Source: Tigriopus japonicus
Lineage: Eukaryota > Arthropoda > Copepoda > Harpacticoida > Harpacticidae
Length of the DNA: 64,000 nt
Direction of reading: 5' to 3'
Assembly (NCBI GenBank): GCA_010645155.1
Contig: CM021322.1
Location: forward strand, 3,340,245-3,404,244
Shown here: positions 1-9,896 of the stretch, piece after piece
Layout: each line of letters opens with the position of its first letter
Numbering within the stretch: the first letter of the stretch is position 1
The notes under the pieces: model-generated
What the model saw: the letters and a program-made list of their open reading frames with translations, nothing else
Databases searched by the model: none
What the model was told of the DNA's origin: nothing
Made by a program: the position numbers and the translations under genes

Positions 1-3000
1 GTTTCTCATTTTGTGTTCTTGACATTGTATTTGGCAACCGACCACAGTGTCCATCTCCACCCAAGGTAGGTTAGGTGCTCAAACGAAGACGTTAGAGCCA
101 ATATTGTGAGCACACTTGGCGGGCAGATTTGGGAGCCGATGGCTTCGTGAGCTTGTAAAAATCAAATCTGACAAGTCATTTGACTGCCAATAGACTCCAC
201 GGACCAACTGACAGATCCTCAGGTGATGGCCAATTAAAACTCTACCCCTCTTTTTCTACTTCAACCTAAGAATTCAAAATTTAACGTAAAAACAATTCCA
301 GAGAATATCACGGGATGTTTTACTCTTCTTTACCTTAAGAATACATACTGTACTCTCAAAATCTCGATGTTGAGATCGTGCTTGAAGTGTGGTGTCCACA
401 AATTCTCATGGCCCGAACGCTCGGAAATCCTCCTCTCAGTTTGTGCTTGACAAAAAAGTGGCTTCGGGATTAAATGTCTCATCAAGAATTCAAGTGATGT
501 CAGCAGAGATGTCAAGTTTGAAGTGTTTAGTACATATTTGGAGCGGAGAATCGCCTCTTTCGTCTTAAGCATGTACACTTCCCCACCAAGTCGGTCCTAC
601 CTTCGAGTCTAAATGGACACGCCCTGTACAACCCCTAAACAATTGCTTGACATTAAGGACCCCGTTTAAACGTAGAGATATGTATTTACCAGATCCAACT
701 CGGCAATTCCCTTCCACTTTTCATATTTACATACAAGTACACGCCTATCTTTATGTGGTCACTCTCTCAGAAGGAAGCTAATGGGCTCAAGCTACATTTC
801 TAAGACGTCAACCCTTGACTTTGATGTGAGAAAATGTTCATCATGATGTGTGGTAATTTATGCTCCCATCTCTCCCACACTTGTAAAACTCCTAGTATGT
901 TTGTTCAAACCCATCTATAGTAAATTCTTACAAGACCAGACAAGATGGAATTAGCAGATTCATGAACCAATCACAATACCATTGATTCAAAACATAATCC
1001 GGTGGCGAATGAAGGGTTCAATGAGGCTTCCTCAGTTCTCATCAGTGATTATAGAACTAGGAAATACCTTTCTCACCACCATATTGTCTCCTGAGACTAA
1101 AACGAAGACAAACGGGTCACTCATTAAGCATTGTGGGCATTCCAAGCAAGTCACCATGTCGAGGATCTTGGAAGCATGAGCATCCATTTACCCATCCCGG
1201 GAATGGGGTCATCTCACGACGTCACTTTCTTTCTTTCTTTCAAGTGATCTTGTCCCCCAAGGAGTGCAGGATCTTCTAATTGCTCTGGTCACTTATCAGA
1301 TTGGCTTACCTAAAGGTTGTTTATTGACACACTTTCCACTTGTTTGGCGAAAAAAGAGACCTTCCCCTATCTAGCTTTGGTTTGTCAGCAAATGTTGACG
1401 GGAGTGGAAAAGATGTGCGTCAGTGTGTCAGTTGTTGTCACCACACGCATCGGCTATTTACATAAATAAGTTCAAGTCCCCGAGATGATCCTGCTTAGTG
1501 TGTCTCTGTGGATACCCATCCAGAGATAGCGAGAGAGGCTTTGGCCCCAAGTAATTTGCATTTTATTGGTGCAGGACTTAATCTCCGGGTGGTTTGTTCA
1601 ATCACGAAGCGGTGACAGCCGAGTCGGAATGGGATTTCACTCATTTATGAGCTGACGAAGCTAGCAACTCACCTGATGATGTTCACGTTAGCTGATTCCT
1701 TCTATCCATCATGGTGACCAAATATAGCCAGAGAGGTTTGAGCAGATGAGACATTGAGGTACAGGAGCTCGAAATAAAGACGTAATTGCTACATCATCCT
1801 CCCACTCCATCAAAAATATCGTGACAAATCATCAAAATAAGTCACCTCACATTGTCTCATATTGCCCCGATCAGACCGTATCAATAAGCACATGTGCGTC
1901 AACATTTTCGCTCTCAAGTACGTTGGTGAGCAGAATGTGTAACTCGTAAAGAGTTTTTAGTCATTAGCTTAACAGATAAATATCTCGAGTGTCATTTGCT
2001 TTTGGACAACTTAATGGTTGCACCCATATGCTCGAATCAAACCAGAGTGTCCGCATATGAGCCCACCTGCATGAACATTGAACTTGTCATGGAAGAACGA
2101 AGCGTGCTTGTAAACAATTGGTCTTTTAAAGCGACACAAGATTCACCTGTTAAATTGGATAAAAGCGTTTCGAGCCATCAGTGATTCGCCATCATGGGGT
2201 TCGAAATCAATCAAGCTGGAAATCTGCTCCCTCCAAATTAAAATGATGACAATCACTTTTTTTTTCTTTTCGACGAACCCAATCTCCGTTTGTACCGTTA
2301 TTGTGATTTCATGGTCTTCAATGAACAAGTTCCAGTCAATTCGTGTGACATGATTCGGCTTGAACACCACAAATACACTTGAAACAAGTCTATCTGTATT
2401 GTAAATGTCAACTTCCTTATATCTGTAGACGTGTTTGAGAACTTCAACCAGATGCAAACTCGGCATGACAAAATCTGTGTAATTGTGCGCCATTTAGATA
2501 GTGATAGGACAATGGGTCTCCGTAAACGACCCAAACTTCTCTGATTAATTCTAGCTATCAGAACATTAAGGCGAAATCATATTTGCCCTACTCATGATTA
2601 ATGGCTGCTCATTTAGACAACTTGTTTGTGACCGAGTGTTTCAGGCAAGTTTGTTCTACAACATTTTAGTTCTTCCTCCACATTGCTCAGATTCACCCTG
2701 TTTGTAGGGAAAATTAAATTTTATTAAGCGTAAGTCAATTTAAATGCAAATCAGCTTGCAAAAGGGTTAAACAGTAGCGGTAGTTATCATCATAAGTGAT
2801 CGGAGAAGTCAGACCATTTCTCACTTTCAGTAATAACCACTGAGAGAAAAAGCATCCACGGATCCAATGTGTTCCATTGAGAAGCTCGCCAATTATTCCA
2901 TGGCAATGTTCGATCTTACAGTGACACGATTGGGGAAGGTGACACCTTCTGCTTTGTTCAAAAAAATATCCATCATTTTTACAAGCACCTCATGTCACCC

Positions 3001-3300
3001 GAAATTTGTTCCCATTTGCATTTGTTTTTGAAAATGATTTTTCATGCCCGAGTCTGTCGAATTAAACCCGTTTGCTTGCCCCCTTTCACAACAAATGAGC
3101 AAGAGACACAATGGGAGACAGGAGGTTGGTAATTTACCATGCAGATCTATGTAGTGTGAGTATAGCAGTAGCTTCTGGTCTTGAAAGATATCCGAGAACC
3201 CCTTAGGCAGCTTATCTCTACCTACGGCAAAAGGCTGAATGGCTCAATGCCACGAGGTAATTTAGATTGAAAAAAGATCGAGTCCAAAGATTGAGGTCGT
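1..3300. other. Gene-poor left flank
   Basis: I see no gene I can defend here. A TTTC microsatellite lies at 1225-1241. The longest open frame is on the minus strand at 2143-2493 (116 codons, ATG to TGA, with an in-frame TAA directly before the ATG). Its predicted peptide is hydrophobic and charged in a protein-like way, but it has no recognisable motif, and frames of this length are expected by chance in AT-rich DNA of this size. It could be an exon of an unrecognised gene; I treat it as unsupported. Confidence 0.5.
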
Positions 3301-3312
3301 GTTTTTAGGGTG

Positions 3313-3318
3313 TTTATT
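3313..3318 (-). other. Candidate poly(A) signal of the 3629-4609 gene
   Basis: The plus strand reads TTTATT, which is AATAAA on the minus strand, about 310 bases past the stop codon of the minus-strand gene. A second AATAAA overlaps the stop codon itself at 3628-3633 and is too close to be the likely signal. The interval 3319-3628 would then be the 3' untranslated region; it has no other visible feature. Confidence 0.4.
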
Positions 3319-3628
3319 ATGAAGTTGCAAAATCAATTTGGTAATATCTGTTCTGTTATTGTCATAGTTATTGCTACAAATATAGATACTTGATTGTAAC
3401 ATCGGTGGTCTAAGATTACTAAAGAGGCATTGCCTAGTAAGCGGTAGTGGTTTTCATTTCATTATGATCTTGGATTGGCTCAGATATTGGTGGTTGTCGA
3501 TTGCTTGTCGTTGTTGTTCCAATTGTGGTTATGGTTCAAGGTTGAGATTGACGCGTTGGTAACCAAAACTCGAGTATATCACAGGCAAAGTCGCACGGAG
3601 GTCCATATTTTTCAGCTAGGTTTGACCT

Positions 3629-4609
3629 TTATTGGAATCTCTTGAAGATCTTCCAAGCGGCATAGCTGACAAGTGCTGACCAAAGCGAGTGTGGCACCGA
3701 GAATGGCAGCATCAGATCGATCATGGAGATGAGATCGAATCCTCCGCGCATAGGACTCAGCGTCCCGACTTGACCATCGAGTTCATCCATGTGGTCATCG
3801 CTGAACTTATCGGCAATCTGACGAAGTTCCAATCCCACCTTGGCCCAATCGGTGCTTTTGATGCCCTCATCGCCGCTAGATTCCACGGCCTTCTGGACCT
3901 CTGACAACACTTGAAGCTTCAATTGCAACTCAGAGGTTGGAACAAAGTCCGGTTCCTCCGGGCCACTTTCATCTTTGGTGTTGATTTGACTGGTGGCATG
4001 AGTGATAAAGGCTAACATCTTTTCCTCCTCACTATCACTGGCTTCATCATCGGCATAGTCACCTTCAGTGGCTTGGAACTTGGGCTCCACACGAGGTGTC
4101 TGCTTGTTCTTGAAAGAGGGGACTCTACGCCGTTTTCGGAGCGAGCGGCGTCGTCGCAATCCAATGGCGGAGGCAGCGGCGGGGAGATTGCCATTGGTTG
4201 AGGATCGACTGCTGGACTTCTCATCCTCTTCCTCACTGGAAGAGATGGGAAGAGCCGTAGGAAATGGATCCGGGTTGATGGTCACTGATGGTTCCGGGAA
4301 GTCAAAGGTCAACGAGTCATTGGGCGAGTTGGGCGGTGGTAACGGGTTGGCAATGAGATTAACAGGGGTCTTGGCGGAGGGCACACTTTCGTCTCGTCGG
4401 GGGTCAAGCACCGTTTGGAAGGCCAACTCGGCTTCCGTGAGCACCGTAGTCATCAGCAAATGTTGGTCCACTTGTTGTTGGACATCGGCCTGGTTTCGGA
4501 ATTGTCGTCGGAGTCGGGCTGAACGATATCGTCGGGCTGCAATGCTGCTGTCATGCTCCGGAAAGGCAAAGGGCACTGCAGCGCAGGTGAGTAGGGGTAA
4601 GATCGTCAT
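3629..4609 (-). CDS. Probable secreted, charged orphan protein (326 aa)
   Basis: This is one of the two clear genes of the window: one open frame of 326 codons with an ATG start, and an in-frame TAG at 4646-4648 so the frame does not extend further. I do not recognise the family. Residues 1-15 form a short hydrophobic leader ending PFA before FPEHD, which looks like a cleavable signal peptide. Basic clusters that fit furin-type cutting follow: RLRR at 32-35, RRRR at 152-155 and RKRRR at 158-162. Between them lie a Pro-rich segment (82-121) and an acidic Ser/Glu patch (123-136). A second acidic patch is at 187-196. Residues 227-270 look helical (SELQLKLQVL, then WAKVGLELRQIADKF). The C-terminus (289-326) is hydrophobic and aromatic, ending AAWKIFKRFQ. 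I infer a secreted or secretory-pathway preproprotein processed at basic sites. A nuclear role for the basic stretch is the alternative if the leader is not used. Confidence 0.75.
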   Translation of the reverse strand: MTILPLLTCAAVPFAFPEHDSSIAARRYRSARLRRQFRNQADVQQQVDQHLLMTTVLTEAELAFQTVLDPRRDESVPSAKTPVNLIANPLPPPNSPNDSLTFDFPEPSVTINPDPFPTALPISSSEEEDEKSSSRSSTNGNLPAAASAIGLRRRRSLRKRRRVPSFKNKQTPRVEPKFQATEGDYADDEASDSEEEKMLAFITHATSQINTKDESGPEEPDFVPTSELQLKLQVLSEVQKAVESSGDEGIKSTDWAKVGLELRQIADKFSDDHMDELDGQVGTLSPMRGGFDLISMIDLMLPFSVPHSLWSALVSYAAWKIFKRFQ

Positions 4610-4649
4610 GATGATTTGCTCGCAGGATAGATGTGTGTTTGTCCACTAG

Positions 4650-5230
4650 GAACCAACTTCTGTATCTTGTAACATTCACGGTAAGAAAACTTTTGCAAGT
4701 GCCACAATTGGATTCAAGAAGCTCAGTACTGCACGTCTGATCGGTTTGGGCGCTGGAGAAACTCTAACTAACTCTCCACTTTTCTCCGAGCTCTCCATTT
4801 TCCTCCTGATTGTCCTCGCCGGCGATCTCGAACGAGGAGGTTGCTGTCGCCACTCTTGGCAAAAAGAGCAGACCCATCGCCATGGCCACTTTCAAGCGCG
4901 GTCCATCCCAGTAGCACTTGACAGAATGTAGTCAGTAGTCAATAGTGGCAAGTGAGGGAGTTGAACTCGAGTCCGGCTCCTGCCCTTTTGCCTCCCTGTT
5001 GCTGACATCCGAGAGAGAGCCGACGTCCGTGGCTCGCGTCACTTTTCGGCTCTGACGCCAAATTTGGAGCTCGATATCGGCCAAAAGGAGGGAGGAGAGA
5101 AAGAGGCTTGAAGTATACACGGACGTGATGACCTCAGCCCAAAGGTTTTGCGTGATGAGCGGCCGATGATGATGGTGATGATGATCCACGTACCCCGCCG
5201 CAGGTCTCTCAAATGATTATTACGTCGTAC
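4650..5230 (-). promoter_or_regulatory. Upstream zone of the 3629-4609 gene
   Basis: This stretch upstream of the minus-strand gene is richer in G and C and in CpG than the DNA beyond it, as expected for a promoter or 5' untranslated region. I see no convincing TATA box. Besides the candidate exon at 4773-4883 it contains a minus-strand open frame at 4932-5189 that starts ATG and encodes a run of six histidines (from an ATG/GTG triplet repeat at about 5165-5186). That frame could be untranslated leader or an unrecognised exon. The promoter call is an inference from position and composition only. Confidence 0.3.
4773..4883 (-). CDS. Candidate first coding exon upstream of the 326-aa gene
   Basis: On the minus strand an ATG at 4881-4883 opens a frame whose start, MAMGLLFLPRVATATSS, resembles a signal peptide and is followed by an acidic segment. 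Unspliced, it ends at a TAG at 4764-4766 after 39 residues. A GTTAGT donor-like site follows the codon at 4773-4775, and an acceptor-like TTCCTAG ends at 4646. Removing those 127 bases would join this exon in frame to WTNTHLSCEQII and then the ATG at 4609. The donor and acceptor are only fair matches and the frame agreement has a one-in-three chance of being accidental. It may instead be an upstream open reading frame in the leader. Confidence 0.2.
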
Positions 5231-5545
5231 TCACTGGATGTATGTACGGTATACCTCTCTCCAGTACAGCTTGCTACTCGGCTCATCGCATCGCCAACGG
5301 CGAACAATCATCCGCCCAAGTGTTCAATTTTCTTCCGATCCCCCCACCAAGCATTATTTTGAACTCTTCGAGAAAAACAACTTTGGCAACAAACTGAACG
5401 GGAGATATCCTCGTGCCTTGTTTCTAAGTGCCTCCTGCTCACCTGACAATCACATCACGCCACTTTTGTCACTCCATTTAGCTGGCAAATATTACTCAGC
5501 TTCTAGTGTGACAATAGAAACGGGGTCATCTTATTGCAATTTCAG

Positions 5546-5588
5546 AGCCGTTTTGCATCATTCGACGAGGATTTCTGGATGATTCAAG
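5546..5588 (+). other. Candidate 43-nt internal exon
   Basis: A good acceptor (TTATTGCAATTTCAG) is followed by 43 bases and a donor (AAG before GTGAGAG). One frame of the 43 bases reads PFCIIRRGFLDDS. Joining it to the coding-like segment that begins after TTTCTATAG at 6014 keeps that segment's open frame. Such acceptor-donor pairs also occur by chance, and no upstream exon is evident, so confidence is low. Confidence 0.15.
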
Positions 5589-6011
5589 GTGAGAGTCGGA
5601 CTCAGCAGGAGCTCATCAAGTTGTCAAATGATATTTTTGAGCCTAAATCGAGAATCAGCACGGATCTGGTAGTCAACCATTTAGCGGCTAATGTTGATGT
5701 TATTGTTGTCCCCAATCTACGGTGGTCATAATCAGGTCCGTGACCAAAGTTGAACGACTTCTAACTTGATGGTCATTCTTGATCAATCGAGTTCTTGACT
5801 GCTTGAAACCGTTTGTCTTTTAACCCAATATTGACCTTTGCAAAGCCTCAAGAAACTAGCGTTTGTGTTGTAAGATCGAGGTAAAATACCTAGTCATTCT
5901 TTCAACCACATAGTCAAATGACAACATCCTTATCATCAATAAAGCTCGTTTATAAAACATTCATACTCGATGCTCCATTTAGCACGGCAGACAGTTTGTC
6001 TGCATTTTCTA

Positions 6012-6027
6012 TAGGGATGCAGATTTC
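6012..6027 (+). repeat. Orphan hAT-like terminal repeat copy
   Basis: The 16 bases TAGGGATGCAGATTTC match, with one difference, the inverse complement of the right end of the element at 6989-7004. The start TAGGG fits the hAT terminal pattern (C/T)A(A/G)NG. The following bases do not continue the similarity, whereas a second left-end-like sequence occurs at 6548. It may be the true left end of a larger element that carries host DNA, the remnant of a second copy, or coincidence. The 8-base flanks, ATTTTCTA on the left and GTTGTTGA on the right, do not match. Confidence 0.35.
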
Positions 6028-6282
6028 AAAGAACTACGCCACATTTTCTTGGAGTTCGAGATCAAACTTGAAGGGTTTGCCGGAAACGAAGGCCTGATAA
6101 AGATATGCACTCGAGAAGCGACTCTTTTTTGACACGTTATCAAAAAATTGATGAAACTACTGCGTTTTGAGAACATTAAGTTCCTACGCAAAAGGGCTTT
6201 TCGTCAAGATTCAACCCGATTTGTCGACGATCTCATCGGCGCCATTCAGATGAGTCATAACATGAGTCACAAACTCGAGTAG
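6015..6282 (+). pseudogene. Decayed coding-like segment
   Basis: From the acceptor-like TTTCTATAG ending at 6014, one frame is open to a TGA at 6130-6132. It then continues open to a TAG at 6280-6282, and once more for nine codons. The peptide on both sides of the first stop looks protein-like (for example DADFKELRHIFLEFEIKLEG, then RFVDDLIGAIQMSHNMSHKL). Two stops in an otherwise coherent frame suggest a decayed exon or gene fragment. I do not recognise the family, and a chance frame is possible. The segment lies between a terminal-repeat copy (6012-6027) and the AT-rich element at 6548-7004, so it may have been carried by a transposon. Confidence 0.2.
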
Positions 6283-6547
6283 AACAAATTGTTCGAACAA
6301 ATTACAGATTGATAATTTCATAAACAATCGGAAAAGGGCACTTTCTTCCTCTTGATGACGAGACATGATAGCATCATCCATCGTCTAGCAACTTCACAAG
6401 AATACACCTTTAACAACGAGTACCGAGATGAACCTGTTAAGTTGAAAATTGATCCCTCCCTCAAATCCATGGAGTCGCCGAAAAGAACCGGATCGAAACC
6501 AGAGCGACCAACGCACAGGGTGAAAAAAAAACCTATTCATTTGTTAT

Positions 6548-7004
6548 GGATTTCAGGCCAATAAGGTTTTATGCCCAAAAACATGTTTTTTGCTATTTGC
6601 TAGCTTTTAAAGCTTTTTTGCCATTTTTGGGCAAATACATACAAAATTTCTTTGTTTTTTTTGGGCCATTCAATGCAAAAAATGTCTTTTGGGGGAATAA
6701 TAGGAATAACATTTTTTGCCTAAAATGTTTTGCTTAAGAGATATATTGATTATTCAATGAAGTAAACATATTTCCTTTTCAATGTTCATTCACTTTCATT
6801 TCACTTTATTGTTGATGAAACATCATAATGTTCATTTTCCAAATTTATTGGCCAGTTTTGCTATAATTTGGTAAATTTTCATGCCTACTTGCCATTTTAT
6901 TTGCCATATCTTGTTTTATATGCATTTTTTGCCATTTTGAACGCGTTTTTTGCCATTTTTGGGCCTAAAAGGCATGTTTTATTTGCCAGAAATCTGCACC
7001 CCTA
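6548..7004. mobile_element. AT-rich inverted-repeat element, probably hAT-type MITE
   Basis: The two ends are related in inverse orientation. The left end reads GATTTCAGGCCAATAAGG and then TTTTATGCCCAAAAAC. The complement of the right end reads GATTTCTGGCAAATAAAAC and then CTTTTAGGCCCAAAAAT. The right end finishes in TAGGGGTGCAGATTTC (read inward), which fits the hAT end pattern; the last ten or so bases of the left end are degraded. The body is T-rich and built from imperfect repeats of TTTTTGCCATTTTTGGGC. No transposase is encoded, so it would be a non-autonomous copy. A clear 8-base target duplication is not visible (TTTGTTAT on the left against GTTGTTGA on the right is weak), consistent with a damaged left terminus. 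Confidence 0.5.
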
Positions 7005-7489
7005 GTTGTTGAATCGGTTTGGTAATTACATTGAAAACAATTTAAAATCCACATATTTCAGATGCTATTACATCTTAGTTTGCTCCTTTTCTACCACCGT
7101 TGATCCCGACCAATTAGCAAAGTGAAGCACCCTGTAATGGGATCAGTAATGTCGATGGAGACAGGAGCGACGAAGGTACACGGTCATCTAGAGGACTAAA
7201 TGATTGAAGACAACAAATACTCCACGTACCGTTAATATCCTCTACAGTTAGTCCAGTGAGTTTGTTTTTTACCTAGATAACCATAAAAACGTTTTAACTT
7301 CTAAATCGGAAGAATTCTTGAGGATGTAATCTATTGCCAAACTGCTTTTGCACTCAAATATCCATAACAAGGATCAATCAGTGTCGATACTTTGTCCCGT
7401 AGAGAACTCTAGTTTCATTGATGATGTTATTGCCTTGCCTCTTGACTAGGATAGTTATCGTGAGGTGAGTTGTGTCCAGATGGTCAAAA

Positions 7490-7907
7490 ATGGTTAATCC
7501 AAATGTAATGATTTCTCATCTCGGGTTGCTCACCACCCATCGACCACAACAAGTCATAACCATTGCTGGTGAAAGTACCAGTAGTGGTCCTCGTGGTGAT
7601 AGATTGGAGCCAATTATTGTTGACGAGGTAAAATTGAACCCTCAGTCTCATCATCGATCTTGGCATACAAATTAGGACGGTCAAGTTTGAATTTGTGGAT
7701 ATTGAATTTGTGGATGACGTCATCATGGGGTGTTTTAGCAAGTCTTGGCACGAATATAGTTGGTCGTTTTCCGCGAATCAGAGGGATGGCATGTTGGCCA
7801 TTGGTTTGGTCTTTCAAAAAATGCCTTCTAATTTGAAACGAGTCCGAGGTCTTGTCGAGACAGAATTCCGGGAATGGAGAATGAAAACGTGCATTGAACG
7901 TGTTTAA
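7490..7907 (+). other. Candidate two-exon coding segment
   Basis: A frame opens with ATG at 7490 and reads to GAG at 7625-7627, followed by a GTAAAA donor. A second open frame begins after CAAG at 7685 and runs to a TAA at 7905-7907. It reads in part FSKSWHEYSWSFSANQRDG and ends with a charged helix-like tail (RVRGLVETEFREWRMKTCIE). Removing the 58 bases between them joins the two parts in frame. The codon content looks coding and a tiny intron would be ordinary in a compact animal genome. However, I recognise no domain, the acceptor lacks a strong pyrimidine tract, and antisense frames are open here too. It may be the 3' end of an unknown gene, a decayed gene, or chance. Confidence 0.2.
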
Positions 7908-7909
7908 AG

Positions 7910-9549
7910 ATCCCGAATGATCTTGTCACCTCCATCTTCAGATTACTGGAAACATGTTGAAACAAAACGCGAACCAGGGTCATCTCATAAATGAAGACTT
8001 TTTCAAAGCCATCTCAAAATGGGGGATGATGCACTCCACAGGAAATCATCTCCCGAAAATTGAGGTGCTGTTTTGGCCACTCATCATGAGGTAATCTAAC
8101 AAACTGTCAAATAATCCTGGATGATCCTGCTTAAACGACCTCTTGGTCATGGGAACAAAAAACGTTCAAAAAGAGCATCCATCCTTTATGCAAGAACCCT
8201 TTTAGTGGGGGTATAGAATGGTTGAAAGCCGAGCAATTTCGACTTCCAAAAAAAGAAGAGATAAACAGGTACGGCCGCCATATCCCGACCAACAAGATTT
8301 ACGAGCCAAAAGTGGGTGTTTTGGCCAAGTCCAAATCCCATTTGACTGCCATTACTTGGCCACTTTTGCAAACGCGTACAAACAGTAATCTTTCTTGTAT
8401 CCTCATTGTATTTACCCTTGATTAAAACAAAACTTGTTAAACACGTTGATTTAATGCGTAATGGTGAGTGTGTTTGTAGAGGTACTTCTTCTTGGAGCAT
8501 GTCGTGTGTCATCACTCAAAAGTGAGCTCCAATTTCCAAATGAGTGATGGACGTTTCTCGTCCCCTTTCGTTGCTCCAAAATCGGGAACCTACTTTCAAA
8601 CAGGGCGGAGATTCCTCATCTCTTGAGACAATTTTCCAAAAACAGTAATTGATCTCGAGAAGCCGCAATCCGACCTTGAGGTGACAGGTCTGAACTCGTC
8701 TTCAATTTGTTCTTATTTCCTGAATTTTTACCATGTACCGTCACGATATTGCATGGAAAATTGGCGGATTGTTACTCATCGATTTCTGGCTTCAATATGA
8801 ACGAGTCTTCAAACATGTTTGAACAAACTGAACGACCTATTTTAGAAGGATAACATTTTAGAAATTGAGAGCAACGGGTTGAATTGCTTATAAACTCTTC
8901 CATTATAATAGAACCCTGGTCAACACGTAATTAAATTTGGTGGACCTTGACCCAAAAGCAGTTACTGACCCCTGCTTTATAAGGACTCATGGCCAATTCT
9001 ACGTTGTTATTGTTATAACGACAACAAGCAAAACTGTGATAATATTTGCAGGCAGTAAAAGAGATATTACGTATCAAGCGATGAGGGCATGCAACAATTG
9101 ATTTTTCAAGCATCTCTTTTATAAATACGCAGTTTCACTTAAATTGTCTGTACTTTGTTAAATCACAAGTATTTCCTTCCTCCTCCAAATTGGTTCGGGG
9201 GAAATGAATAAACGTGTAAAAATGTGTTTTTGGGTGAGGGATGAACGAATACAAGCATAATCAAGAATTGGATCTGAAAGAGCCTTCAAAATGGTTAAAA
9301 TTCTTAAATTACGTAAATAACACGCACGAAATGTAGGTATTCCACATTATTATTATTTGCAATAGGCTGTTGATTTCAGTTAAGCCCTTTTAAGGCAGAA
9401 ACTTTCGGTTTTGGCAAACAATCCTTTCAGTTCTTATCGAAATTTTGGCTTTTCTTAAAATGTTGAAACAGAATATGGTCACTTCACGTTTCACGTCACG
9501 TTTGATTATGACGCAAGTCTGATAAGTACAATATGATGATTGTATTTAA
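7910..9549. other. Stretch without recognised genes
   Basis: I see no defensible gene. The longest frame is 109 codons on the minus strand at 8186-8515, with no recognisable motif. A short palindromic GCCCTTTTAAGGC followed by GAAACTTTCGGTTTTGG at about 9386-9415 resembles the sequence inside the neighbouring element at 9550-9888 and could be a scrap of the same family. Confidence 0.4.
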
Positions 9550-9888
9550 TAGTGATGGACCGAAAGGGCTCATAACCGAAACCGAAAGTTTCGGCCGAAA
9601 GAGGGCTTAACCGTAACCGAAACCGAAACCGAAAGCAGCTGATTACAAAATTGTTCAAATGCAAAATCTGCCTTAAAAATTAGAATGCTCATATGTTCGA
9701 TGTTGGGTAGTCGCAAATTTTGAAAAATCGGAAAACTTAAATTTCAGAGGTTTTTGGACCAATTTTTTTTGATTTTGTTGTCAAACTCCATTTTACATAG
9801 TGCTTGTCTGCTTTCGGTTTCGGTAGGCATAACCGAAACCGAAACCGAAACCGAAATTTCGGCCGAAAGCACTTTCGGTCCATCACTA
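9550..9888. mobile_element. hAT-type MITE with perfect 17-bp terminal repeats
   Basis: The element starts TAGTGATGGACCGAAAG and ends with its exact inverse complement CTTTCGGTCCATCACTA. TAGTG fits the hAT terminal pattern (C/T)A(A/G)NG. The flanking 8 bases, GTATTTAA (9542-9549) and GTATCAAA (9889-9896), agree at six of eight positions, as expected for an aged 8-bp hAT target duplication. Inside each end the similarity continues for about 90 bases: a palindromic TTTCGGCCGAAA and tandem ACCGAAACCGAAA hexamers, ending ACCGAAAGCAG on both sides. The middle (about 9641-9800) is AT-rich and encodes nothing. At 339 bp without a transposase this is a non-autonomous copy that would depend on a related transposase elsewhere. 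Confidence 0.9.
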
Positions 9889-9896
9889 GTATCAAA

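Noticed and set aside
60..85. AGGTAGGTTAGG, reminiscent of the arthropod telomere repeat TTAGG
   Set aside because: Only one or two imperfect units, so no telomeric tract.
2143..2493. 116-codon minus-strand ATG frame with protein-like composition
   Set aside because: Frames of this size are expected by chance in this much sequence. There is no motif and there are no supporting splice signals or neighbours.
4068..4649. 193-codon plus-strand frame
   Set aside because: It is antisense to the clear 326-aa minus-strand gene, has low-quality protein composition and is explained by the base composition of that gene.
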